From positions 1,488,001 to 1,552,000 of the forward strand of contig NZ_UHFN01000007.1 in the NCBI RefSeq assembly GCF_900459405.1: DNA of 64,000 nucleotides. The letters run 5' to 3'. Origin of the DNA: Streptococcus hyointestinalis. Lineage in GTDB: Bacteria > Bacillota > Bacilli > Lactobacillales > Streptococcaceae. Shown one piece after another: positions 27,053 through 35,250 of this stretch. The notes beneath the pieces are model-generated. The model was not told the origin of the DNA, did no database searches, and saw nothing but the letters and a program-made list of their open reading frames with translations. Both the position numbers and the translations under genes were made by a program. Numbering within the stretch: position 1 is the first letter of the stretch; every line of letters starts with the position of its first letter.

Positions 27053-27681
27053 AGGCAAAAACTCCAATCTAAAGCGCCAAAACGCTGAGGATAGGCTGTG
27101 CTGACCTGTTTCTCTAGTGATAAGCCCTTGGTCATGACAGCTGTGGTCAAGTCCTCTGCTTGAGCTAAAAGCGTGAAGAGCAAAGGCACGATGAGGTAGC
27201 TGACATAGCGGTGAGGGTAGCGCAGATAGTCCCAAGGACTGGTAAAACAGCCCCGCAGGCGCAAGTTGCGGTGTAGCTGTCGGCTGGTTTGCCCAATCAT
27301 GGGCAGAAAACGCAGACACACCGCCAAGGTTAAAAGCAGACTCTCTGGCAGGCGCCATTTCCTAAGGCCGTGCACGAGGTCATAGCTAGTCGTCGTGCTG
27401 AGAAGAAGCCCACCCGCCATAAAGCTAGGCAAAAGCCGTCTGGTACCCACCAGCAAAATCGCAAGACCGTCTGGCAAACTCACATTGCCAAAGTCCGCAT
27501 AAACGAGACTGACAAGAAAAATCAGCAAATAAACCAGCGCTTTTTTCCACTGTCCGTAGCTGATTTGTAGCAGCAAGAGACTAGTGAGAAGGGCGTATTC
27601 TAGCGGTCCTGTGACATTGTAGAGAAAGAGCAGGTTGCAAAAGAGAAGACAAAGAATTTTGGTTCTGACATTAAACGCCAT
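27007..27681 (-). CDS. ECF transporter T component
   Basis: A 224-residue integral membrane protein of the CbiQ/EcfT type. It has several helices and the C-terminal coupling motif region (QLHRNLRLRGCF), matching the Ala-Arg-Gly-type signature that contacts the ATPases. It overlaps the S-component gene by 11 bp and the A-component gene by 46 bp, so the three are tightly coupled. Confidence 0.85.
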   Translation of the reverse strand: MAFNVRTKILCLLFCNLLFLYNVTGPLEYALLTSLLLLQISYGQWKKALVYLLIFLVSLVYADFGNVSLPDGLAILLVGTRRLLPSFMAGGLLLSTTTSYDLVHGLRKWRLPESLLLTLAVCLRFLPMIGQTSRQLHRNLRLRGCFTSPWDYLRYPHRYVSYLIVPLLFTLLAQAEDLTTAVMTKGLSLEKQVSTAYPQRFGALDWSFCLCYLLSSLWVILRFH

Positions 27682-28267
27682 TTGCTACCTTTTCTGTGAA
27701 ATGCTTCTTAGTCAAACGTTGCCCTAACCAGCCACCAATCAAAGCACAAATAACGATAAATCCTGCTAAGTAAAGGACATTCCCCAGAGTGAAATCCACC
27801 ATGACTTCCTTGACATAAGCCATGTCCTTGCCACGCTCAAGGAGCTTTTGGATATAGGCGTCACGCATGAACCACATGAGAAAAATAGGACCTAGATTGC
27901 CAAAAGAAAAGATGACATAAGACCAGAGATTGCGCCACTGGCTCATGTAATTGCCAAACCTTGCCAAAAGGTCTGCTAGAAAGCCACAGATAAGACTTGG
28001 GAAAAAGGACAGAATAAAGTGCCCCGACAGAAAGAAAAAAACTGCCATGATAGCACCCATGAGAAGCACCGCACCAAACTTTTGCACCTTAGCAATAAGG
28101 AGCATGTAAACCACACCACAAATCAGTGCAGCAACCGCTGGCGCTTCGACCATGTTTGCCGAGCGAAAGATGAGAACGGCTAATAGCGTCCCTAGCCCCA
28201 CACCGATACAGTAGAGGGCAGACAGGGCGCCTGTAAGAATCATGTCTTTAACAGTAAGTTGTTTCAT
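27671..28267 (-). CDS. ECF transporter S component (MptD/Trep_Strep family)
   Basis: A 198-residue membrane protein with about six helices, starting MKQLTVKDMILTGALSALYC. It fits the Trep_Strep (MptD-like) family of substrate-binding S components found next to double-ATPase A proteins in streptococci. Substrate is not assigned. It is 12 bp after the second half-ABC gene. Similar sets in the equibactin locus of S. equi are linked to siderophore import; that parallel is from memory. Confidence 0.82.
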   Translation of the reverse strand: MKQLTVKDMILTGALSALYCIGVGLGTLLAVLIFRSANMVEAPAVAALICGVVYMLLIAKVQKFGAVLLMGAIMAVFFFLSGHFILSFFPSLICGFLADLLARFGNYMSQWRNLWSYVIFSFGNLGPIFLMWFMRDAYIQKLLERGKDMAYVKEVMVDFTLGNVLYLAGFIVICALIGGWLGQRLTKKHFTEKVANGV

Positions 28268-28279
28268 GAAAACCTCGCT

Positions 28280-29935
28280 TTAGTGTTTGAGTAGGAGTTG
28301 ACCGGCCTTGACCTCATAGACAGTATCTGCTGACGCAACTGTTGAAGCACGGTGGCTGATGAGAAAAACAGTACCGGTAAAATGAGTCTTGATCATCTGG
28401 ATAAAGGCAGCCTCGCTAAGGGCGTCCAGATTGTTGGTTGGCTCATCAAAGATATAGACTTGAGCTTGTTTGAGCAGGGCACGCATAAGTTCTAAGCGCT
28501 GACGCTCACCCGCTGAAAATTGACTAGGGCTAATGACTGTGTCCAGCCCATTTTCAGCTGCTTTCAAGCGTCTTGTCATGCCACATTTGTCCGCCACCTG
28601 CCAAATGTCCTCATCTGTGATAGCAGGGTTTGACAAGACCAGATTTTCCCTGATGGTTTGGTTGAAAATCTGCGCCGTCTGCGGCACATAGGCAAAGTGA
28701 GCTTGCAAGCCCTGTCGATCGAGCTTGTGGCTGTTTGTCCCAGCTAGATGGAGCTTGCCAGACGCTACATCATACCAGCGCATGATGAGCTTGACTAGCG
28801 TCGACTTACCAGCCCCAGACTGCCCGATGATTCCATAAATGATGGGCTGGTCAAAGCCAGCTGATACCTTGTCAAGAACTAGCTGGTCTCGTTTGTCATA
28901 AGCAAAGCTGACCTCCTCTAAAGCGATAGGCGTCACCTCATCTTGCACAGCCGCGCCAGTCGCAGCTGGCTCAGCCTCATCTAAAAGTTCAAAAACATGG
29001 CGTCCTGCATTCATGGTACGTTTAAAACCAAGCGGCAAACGGCTCAGTTCCAAAAACGGTGCAAAAGAGGCTGAGAAAGCAACAATCATAGCAAGAGCGT
29101 CTGACAGCTCTACTCCGCCATCTTGCACACTCATCAAGCTGACCACAGCCACCAGCAAAATGGACAAACCAACGACCAAGAAAGTCCAAGCCTGCTGCAT
29201 GAAGTTGGCTTGCGCCACCTCACGCTCCAGCTGATTGACCTGCTGGCTTTCTGCCTGCAAATGCTCAAATGTTTCTGCTGTTTTTTGGTATTGCACCAAG
29301 TCAGCTGCTCCACGCAGACTTTCTAAAAAGTCACTGGTGTAGGCTTTTCTGACCTGACTTTGCTTAGCCAGTTTTGGTGTCAAAACCTTGGCAAAAAGAA
29401 TAGGCAAGACCACTGCAAGCAGTAGATAAGTCAGAAGAGCAAGACCAGCATTGAGGAGCGAATACTGTCCCAGATAGATCAGCATGATAGCTGCTGTGAT
29501 GACAGCTGTCCCGATAGGTGCTAGGGTGTGGGCAAAGAAAACCTCCAAAGCCTCAATGTCCTCACCAATCAGCTTAATCAGCTGACCGCTGTCAGTTCGG
29601 TCAAGCTTGCTAGGTGCTAAGCGGCGCAATTTGTCAAAGACAAGATTTCTAAAATCCGCCAAGGTATGAAAGGCCACCCAGTGCCCAAAATAGTGCTCCC
29701 CATAGCGAAAGAGCCCACGCAGAAGCGCAAAAACAAGGAGAATGACAAGGCTAGTAAGCTCTGGTTTCTCTCCAGCTAGCGCTGCAAAGGTCAGTCTGAC
29801 GAGTAGCACTGGGATAGTCACTGTCATGACAAAGCCCAGAACTGCAAAGACAATGGCCAGACCAATGGCTGGTAAACGGTGCTTCATCACAGCTAAAAGC
29901 CGTGGAATCAGTTGTCTAGTTGACTGTGTTTCCAT
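28280..29935 (-). CDS. ABC transporter permease/ATPase (YbtQ-like half)
   Basis: A 551-residue half-transporter: a type-1 exporter-fold membrane domain (about 1-310, six helices) and an ATPase with GQSGAGKST, FSAGERQR and VYIFDEPTNN. Its gene overlaps the partner gene by 20 bp, so they should form a heterodimer. In YbtPQ and IrtAB such heterodimers import iron-siderophores despite the exporter fold. The link with an ECF module in one operon supports import, but the substrate is inferred. Confidence 0.85.
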   Translation of the reverse strand: METQSTRQLIPRLLAVMKHRLPAIGLAIVFAVLGFVMTVTIPVLLVRLTFAALAGEKPELTSLVILLVFALLRGLFRYGEHYFGHWVAFHTLADFRNLVFDKLRRLAPSKLDRTDSGQLIKLIGEDIEALEVFFAHTLAPIGTAVITAAIMLIYLGQYSLLNAGLALLTYLLLAVVLPILFAKVLTPKLAKQSQVRKAYTSDFLESLRGAADLVQYQKTAETFEHLQAESQQVNQLEREVAQANFMQQAWTFLVVGLSILLVAVVSLMSVQDGGVELSDALAMIVAFSASFAPFLELSRLPLGFKRTMNAGRHVFELLDEAEPAATGAAVQDEVTPIALEEVSFAYDKRDQLVLDKVSAGFDQPIIYGIIGQSGAGKSTLVKLIMRWYDVASGKLHLAGTNSHKLDRQGLQAHFAYVPQTAQIFNQTIRENLVLSNPAITDEDIWQVADKCGMTRRLKAAENGLDTVISPSQFSAGERQRLELMRALLKQAQVYIFDEPTNNLDALSEAAFIQMIKTHFTGTVFLISHRASTVASADTVYEVKAGQLLLKH

Positions 29936-31703
29936 TAAAAACCGCCCTTTCTAAGTTAGCTTGGGTATCAACCAAGTCCTTGAAGCTCGCCACAGTCTCA
30001 TACAAGACCTCTGGACTATCTAGATGACTGCCCTGCTCGTCTAGGTAAAGCACACGAGACTCATTCATGACCTGCGCCATCTTGTGCGTGATGATGATGA
30101 CCATAGCTTCTCTTGACACCAGATGAATGAGGTCGTAAATGGCACGCTCATTGTCCCTGTCCACGCTTGAGGTCATCTCGTCAAAAATGTAGAGACTGCG
30201 CTTGGCTAGAACTCCACGTGCACAGAGAATTTGCTGACGCTGACCTTGCGAGAGATTGCGCCCATTTTCACCGACAAAAGTATCAATGCCTTCTGGCAAA
30301 TCATGGATGAACTGCAAAACACCGTACTTGTCCGCCCAAGCCAGCACTTCCTCCCTCGTCATGGTATGTCCCATGACCAGATTGTCATAAATACTCTGGT
30401 TAAAAAGATAACTCTCGCTTGAGACATAGACCACTTCTGTGGCGATAGTAGACTTATCAAGGTTAGAGATGGCGAGGTCGCCCAGATAAATCTCACCACT
30501 GCTTGCCAATAAGCGTCCTGTCAGTAAGCCAGCTAGAGTCGTTTTCCCTAGCCCAGACTGCCCAGCAACAGCTAGTACCTGTCCCTTTTCCAGGGTCACA
30601 TCAAGCCCTGACAGCACCTTTTTATCGTCTGTGTAACTAAAGGAAAGATTTTCCACGCTCAAGCGTGAAAAGGCTGGCAGGGTCTGACTAACTTTGTCAT
30701 CATCCTTTTTGACACTATCTAGAAAAGTAAAAATCCGATCTGCCATCTTGGTATTCATCATGACCAAGTGCATGCCGTAGCCCATCTCACGAATCGGCGC
30801 AAAAAACTCGGTCGCAATGAGGATAAAGAAAATCATGGTGAAAAGACTAATCTGCCCTGATAGCAACTGCGTCACTGCCACAAAACCCGACAAGCCGACA
30901 CCCAGATACATGACTGCATCCATATAACCCACCGACTGCAGCTGAAAACGCAGCAGCAACATGGTTGCCTGCCTAAAATCCTCCGCCTGTGTGGCAAAAT
31001 CCTTGGCGTACTTGTCATCTGCTTGATAAGCATAAAGGGTATTGAGCCCAGACAAATCGTCCATAAAGCGATTGCCCACATCCATATAAGACCCCCAGTA
31101 GCGGTTCATAATATGGCGAGAGCGCTTTTGCATAAGAATAATCGAAATGGGAATCAAGGGTAGGCACAATAGAAAAATAGCACCGCCCACAGGATAGAGA
31201 AGAGTGACTAAAAGCAAAACGGTCGCACAGTTAAAATAAGTCCGCAAGGACAGATTGAGGTAGTGACCGTAGTAGGTGTCAAGACTGTCAATCCCTTGCG
31301 AGGCAACTGTCAGTACGTCTGTCACGCTCGTTTTGTCTTCAAACTGAGCGGACTTGGCTTGAAAGGCGTCAAAAAACTGCGTTTTGAGCTGGTTTCTGGC
31401 GTATTGGGACGCTATACCTTGCAAGTTTTTAGCGAAACTTGCGACTACAAAACCGATAAGATTGAGCCCTAAAATAGCTAGGATAAAGAAAACCCAGTTG
31501 AGCTGGGCAAAGCTTCGCTCAAAACCTGTCGCCACATAGTAAGCGATGAGTGCAAAACTTGCCACCCGCATGAGAAACTGTATCCAAGATAGGACAGCTG
31601 ATCTATAAATCAAGCGCTGCTTGGCTGAAACTTGCTCTTTGAGCCGTTTCAAGAGCGCTTTTTTGCGTTCACGTGATATTTTTTGGGGCTGTGAATCCGC
31701 CAT
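29916..31703 (-). CDS. ABC transporter permease/ATPase (YbtP-like half)
   Basis: A 595-residue half-transporter, first gene of the five-gene operon. Membrane domain about residues 30-330, ATPase domain with GQSGLGKTT, LSQGQRQQ and LYIFDEMTSS. The Met replacing the usual Pro after DE in Walker B (DEMTSS) marks this half as diverged from its partner. The start follows AAGGAGGTTAT. The promoter carries a palindromic operator. Confidence 0.85.
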   Translation of the reverse strand: MADSQPQKISRERKKALLKRLKEQVSAKQRLIYRSAVLSWIQFLMRVASFALIAYYVATGFERSFAQLNWVFFILAILGLNLIGFVVASFAKNLQGIASQYARNQLKTQFFDAFQAKSAQFEDKTSVTDVLTVASQGIDSLDTYYGHYLNLSLRTYFNCATVLLLVTLLYPVGGAIFLLCLPLIPISIILMQKRSRHIMNRYWGSYMDVGNRFMDDLSGLNTLYAYQADDKYAKDFATQAEDFRQATMLLLRFQLQSVGYMDAVMYLGVGLSGFVAVTQLLSGQISLFTMIFFILIATEFFAPIREMGYGMHLVMMNTKMADRIFTFLDSVKKDDDKVSQTLPAFSRLSVENLSFSYTDDKKVLSGLDVTLEKGQVLAVAGQSGLGKTTLAGLLTGRLLASSGEIYLGDLAISNLDKSTIATEVVYVSSESYLFNQSIYDNLVMGHTMTREEVLAWADKYGVLQFIHDLPEGIDTFVGENGRNLSQGQRQQILCARGVLAKRSLYIFDEMTSSVDRDNERAIYDLIHLVSREAMVIIITHKMAQVMNESRVLYLDEQGSHLDSPEVLYETVASFKDLVDTQANLERAVFNGNTVN

Positions 31704-31731
31704 GATAACCTCCTTTATGACAATGGTATCC

Positions 31732-31744
31732 TTTACATTGTAAA
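31732..31744. promoter_or_regulatory. Palindromic operator over the ECF/ABC operon promoter
   Basis: TTTACATTGTAAA is a perfect 13-bp palindrome covering the -10 box. A second wider inverted pair (ACAATG at 31720-31725, CATTGT at 31736-31741) overlaps it. A repressor, perhaps of TetR or metal-responsive type, is likely; no regulator gene is adjacent. Confidence 0.65.
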
Positions 31745-31765
31745 CTTTTTCACCAAAATTGTCTA
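31737..31765 (-). promoter_or_regulatory. Promoter of the ECF/ABC operon
   Basis: On the minus strand TAGACA, 17-bp spacer, TACAAT. Confidence 0.65.
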
Positions 31766-31813
31766 CACAATTTTCAGAAAAGAGGCTTTTGTTAAGTAAA
31801 CTAGAATCAATAC

Positions 31814-31845
31814 AAAAAAGAAGCTAAGCAAGCTTAACTTCTTTC
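31814..31845 (-). terminator. Terminator of the mgtA gene
   Basis: GAAGTTAAGC TTGC TTAGCTTC type hairpin followed by TTTTTT on the minus strand. Confidence 0.85.
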
Positions 31846-31851
31846 GTTTGA

Positions 31852-34548
31852 TTAGATAGCTTTTTTGTCCTGTCCAGTAGCACGTTGAAAGGCTTTGACG
31901 ATTTCAACAAGCACTACCATGAGGAGACTTCCAACGATAACAGCTCCCCATTGGGTCAGAGAGAGTTGAGACACGTGGAAGAACTCGTTAAAGCCAGGAA
32001 TGGCAATGGTTGCCATCAATAGCACAAAGGCGACAGGAATTGCCCAGTTAAAGAGTTTGTTTTTAAAGAGTCCGACGGTAAAGATAGATTGGTAGACAGA
32101 CTTGACGTTAAAGGCATGGACCAGCTGGATAAGACCAAGCGTTGCATAAGCCATAGTCAAGGCGTCTTCGTGGATGGCGTGATTATTGCCAGCGTGCTCT
32201 GGGAAGAGTAGAGCCCAACCGTAAACACCAAGGACAAGCAGGGTCTGGAAGATACCTTGATAGATGATAGCCCCCATGACACCACCAGAGAAGAAGCTAG
32301 ACTTGCGTCCACGCGGTTTGTGCTTCATGACACCAGGCTCAGCTGGCTCTACTCCAAGGGCGATGGCAGGCAAGGTATCTGTCACAAGGTTAATCCAAAG
32401 CAAATGCACTGGCTCTAATACATCCCAGCCAAATAGGGTCGCAAAGAAGATAGTAAAAACCTCTGCCATGTTGGCTGAAAGGAGATATTGGATAGATTTT
32501 TGGATGTTTGAGAAGACCTTACGTCCTTCCTCGACTGCTACGATGATGGTTGCAAAGTTATCATCAGCCAATACCATATCAGAAGCCCCTTTAGATACTT
32601 CTGTCCCTGTAATTCCCATACCGATACCGATGTCAGCTGTCTTAAGAGACGGAGCGTCATTGACACCGTCACCAGTCATAGCAACGACCTTGCCTTCATT
32701 TTGCCAAGCCTTAACGATACGCACCTTGTGCTCTGGTGACACACGAGCATAGACAGAGTATTGCTTAAAGACTTTTTGGAAGTCCTCATCGCTCAACTCA
32801 TCCAACTCAGCACCAGTAAAGACATGGTCCTCGGTGTCATTTGGGTCAATGATACCAAGACGCTTAGCAATAGCTTCAGCGGTATCTTGATGGTCCCCTG
32901 TAATCATGATTGGACGGATACCCGCTTCTTTTGCGACTTGAACCGCTTGCGCAGCTTCTGGACGCTCTGGGTCAATCATACCGACAAGACCTGTAAAGAT
33001 AAGGTCTTGCTCGACAGTTTCAGATGAGATGTCCTCTGGCAATTCGTCAATAATCTTATAGGCACCTGCTAGGACACGCAGTGCTTGGTGCGCCATAACA
33101 GAGTTGTTTTCTGCGATAAGGTCTGTGATGTCTTGTGTGATTGGAGCAATATCGCCAGCATTGTCACGTGTCGTACAGCGTTTTAGGAGCTGATCTGGAG
33201 CTCCTTTTACGGCAACCAGATATTGTCCATTTGGCAATTGGTGAATAGTTGACATGAGCTTACGCTCTGAGTCAAACGGCACCTCTGCTATACGAGGGTA
33301 AGCCTCAAGATAAGCCTTGACATCATAGCCCTTGTCAAGCGCAAACTGGATAAAGGCAGTCTCTGTTGGGTCACCGATGAGCTTGCCTTCTTGGTCAATC
33401 TTGGTATCATTTGCCAAAACAACTGAACGCAACAGCGGCAAGTCAAGCTCTAGAGCTATAGGGTCATCCGCTTCGTGCAAGCTACCGTCGTAAAAGACCT
33501 TCTCAACCGTCATCTGGTTCATGGTCAATGTCCCAGTCTTGTCTGATGCGATAATCTCTGTCGAACCAAGCGTCTCAACGGCTGGCAACTTACGAACGAT
33601 GGCATTACGCTTAGCGAGGGTCTGTGTACCAAGTGAGAGGACAACCGTCACGATAGCAGGAAGCCCCTCTGGGATAGCCGCAACCGCAAGGGCAACAGCA
33701 GTCATCAAACCAGCCAGCGGCGCTTCACCACGCAAGAACACACCAACCGCAAAGGTAATGGCTGCAATGATGATAACCACGTAAGTCAGCACTTTTGAGA
33801 GCTGATTGAGGTTTTGCTTGAGTGGTGTGTCAGTCTCATCAGCACTTGCTAGCATACCTGCGATATGCCCCACCTCGGTGTACATACCAGTATTGGTAAC
33901 AACCCCAAGACCTCGTCCATAAGTGACGTTTGAGTTTTGGTAAGCCATATTGAGACGATCCCCAATCCCAGCGTCAGCCGTAACCTCGGCGTCTGCTTCC
34001 TTCTCAACAGGAACAGACTCACCAGTCAGCGCTGCTTCTTCAATTTTGAGCGAAGCTGTTTCTAAAAGGCGCATATCAGCTGGGACAACGTCCCCTGCTT
34101 CAAGTAAAACAATATCACCTGGCACCAAGTCTTTTGAGTCCACTTCGACCACATGCCCGTCACGGCGCACACGAGCAAGTGGGCTAGACATATTTTTCAG
34201 TGCTTCAATGGCAGCTTCAGCTTGCCCTTCCTGATACACACCAAAGGCTGCGTTTAAGACCACAACGGTCAAGATGATGATAGCGTCTGTCACACCCTCA
34301 CCACCTGAGGTAATGACAGACAAGACTGCTGCCACCAGCAAGATGATAATCATCAGATCTTTGAACTGGTCTAAAAATTTCGCTACAAGAGAGCGCTTCT
34401 CTCCTTCTTCTAGCTCATTATGCCCATAAGCGTCTAAGCGTGCCTTAGCTTCTTGCGAGCTGAGCCCGTCAATATTAGACTCAACAGCTTCTAGCACGTC
34501 TTTTTGACTTTGGGTATAAAAGCTTGCTTTCTTTTGTTCTTTTGACAA
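31852..34548 (-). CDS. mgtA: P-type cation-transporting ATPase (MgtA/PacL type)
   Basis: An 898-residue P2-type ATPase with about ten membrane segments: ALTGES (actuator), AIPEGLP (membrane M4 ion site), ASDKTGT (phosphorylated Asp) and TGDGVNDAPS. The family moves Ca2+ or Mn2+ out of the cell. In S. pneumoniae the orthologous MgtA is induced by a manganese riboswitch and exports Mn2+/Ca2+; here the same type of riboswitch precedes the gene, which supports that role. It stands alone between a leader and a terminator. Confidence 0.92.
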   Translation of the reverse strand: MSKEQKKASFYTQSQKDVLEAVESNIDGLSSQEAKARLDAYGHNELEEGEKRSLVAKFLDQFKDLMIIILLVAAVLSVITSGGEGVTDAIIILTVVVLNAAFGVYQEGQAEAAIEALKNMSSPLARVRRDGHVVEVDSKDLVPGDIVLLEAGDVVPADMRLLETASLKIEEAALTGESVPVEKEADAEVTADAGIGDRLNMAYQNSNVTYGRGLGVVTNTGMYTEVGHIAGMLASADETDTPLKQNLNQLSKVLTYVVIIIAAITFAVGVFLRGEAPLAGLMTAVALAVAAIPEGLPAIVTVVLSLGTQTLAKRNAIVRKLPAVETLGSTEIIASDKTGTLTMNQMTVEKVFYDGSLHEADDPIALELDLPLLRSVVLANDTKIDQEGKLIGDPTETAFIQFALDKGYDVKAYLEAYPRIAEVPFDSERKLMSTIHQLPNGQYLVAVKGAPDQLLKRCTTRDNAGDIAPITQDITDLIAENNSVMAHQALRVLAGAYKIIDELPEDISSETVEQDLIFTGLVGMIDPERPEAAQAVQVAKEAGIRPIMITGDHQDTAEAIAKRLGIIDPNDTEDHVFTGAELDELSDEDFQKVFKQYSVYARVSPEHKVRIVKAWQNEGKVVAMTGDGVNDAPSLKTADIGIGMGITGTEVSKGASDMVLADDNFATIIVAVEEGRKVFSNIQKSIQYLLSANMAEVFTIFFATLFGWDVLEPVHLLWINLVTDTLPAIALGVEPAEPGVMKHKPRGRKSSFFSGGVMGAIIYQGIFQTLLVLGVYGWALLFPEHAGNNHAIHEDALTMAYATLGLIQLVHAFNVKSVYQSIFTVGLFKNKLFNWAIPVAFVLLMATIAIPGFNEFFHVSQLSLTQWGAVIVGSLLMVVLVEIVKAFQRATGQDKKAI

Positions 34549-34582
34549 AATCCTATTCCTCCATTTATATTTTCCACAGGGC

Positions 34583-34729
34583 TACAAAAAAGAGACCTGT
34601 TTTAAAAAACAAGTCTCGCTGTTTAAGACATAGCCGGAAATTTCTTTCGTAATGACGACCATGCCACAATGCTTCTAAACCACAGACCCAAAAGTCTAGC
34701 AAGCACCGTCTGCTACTCCCTTGATATGA
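34583..34729 (-). ncRNA. yybP-ykoY (Mn2+) riboswitch with terminator
   Basis: The leader starts AAGGGAGTAGCAGA and later holds GGTCGTCATTACG, both recognisable pieces of the yybP-ykoY aptamer. It ends in an intrinsic terminator: GAGACTTGT/ACAGGTCTC arms followed by TTTTTTG (34587-34616 region). Mn2+ binding in this class turns expression on. Identified by motif and by the ATPase downstream; Rfam RF00080 would confirm. Confidence 0.85.
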
Positions 34730-34734
34730 GGTCT

Positions 34735-34763
34735 ATTATACCAAATTTCACCCCAACAAACAA
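34735..34763 (-). promoter_or_regulatory. mgtA promoter
   Basis: On the minus strand TTGTTT, 17-bp spacer, TATAAT, with TGG before the -10. Confidence 0.75.
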
Positions 34764-34790
34764 GAAAAGCGACGCTTCTTTTTGGAAAAC

Positions 34791-35174
34791 TTAGCCCCAA
34801 GAAAGGCTGAGGCGATAAGAAGCAAAGCTAGCGCCGTTTTCCTGTGTCAGCTTATAGTGAATGGTCAGTTTTTGCTTGTCCATATCGAGGTGATAATACT
34901 CGGTCGCTGTCGCTAATCGCTGGATACCTAGAGGCGTTGGAATCATGACCAGTGCTGGCTCCTTGTGGTGAAAGCGCATGACCGACTTAGGGCTAGAAAA
35001 GCGGGTCATCACCATAGACTCGTGATTAAATTTCACCACCACTTTTTCCTTTTCTTCGTTGTGGTAGGTCAGGTAGGCAAAATCACCCTTTTGGATAAAG
35101 TCGCAGCTATGCACCTCGTGGATTAGCTCTGTCTGGTCTCCAAGATTGATTTCATTATTTAGTGTTAATTGCAT
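34791..35174 (-). CDS. DUF1934 (YwiB-like) protein
   Basis: A 127-residue protein starting MQLTLNNEINLGDQTEL, with a beta-rich pattern typical of the lipocalin-like DUF1934 family. Function unknown. GAAGGG lies 12 nt upstream of the ATG, a wide spacing; another ATG between them is out of frame and soon stops. It diverges from the HD-domain gene. Confidence 0.75.
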   Translation of the reverse strand: MQLTLNNEINLGDQTELIHEVHSCDFIQKGDFAYLTYHNEEKEKVVVKFNHESMVMTRFSSPKSVMRFHHKEPALVMIPTPLGIQRLATATEYYHLDMDKQKLTIHYKLTQENGASFASYRLSLSWG

Positions 35175-35234
35175 GTTTTCATTGTCCCTTCTACTTTCTA
35201 AATTGTAACAATTTCTGGTGAAAGTTGCAATTTT

Positions 35235-35243
35235 TGCTATAAT
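35235..35243 (+). promoter_or_regulatory. Extended -10 before the HD-domain gene
   Basis: TGCTATAAT ends 7 bp before the ATG at 35251, with no Shine-Dalgarno between. Confidence 0.55.
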
Positions 35244-35250
35244 AAAAGCT

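Noticed and set aside
27052..27358. 102-residue N-terminal extension of the ECF ATPase
   Set aside because: It overlaps the T-component coding region in another frame and has no family counterpart.
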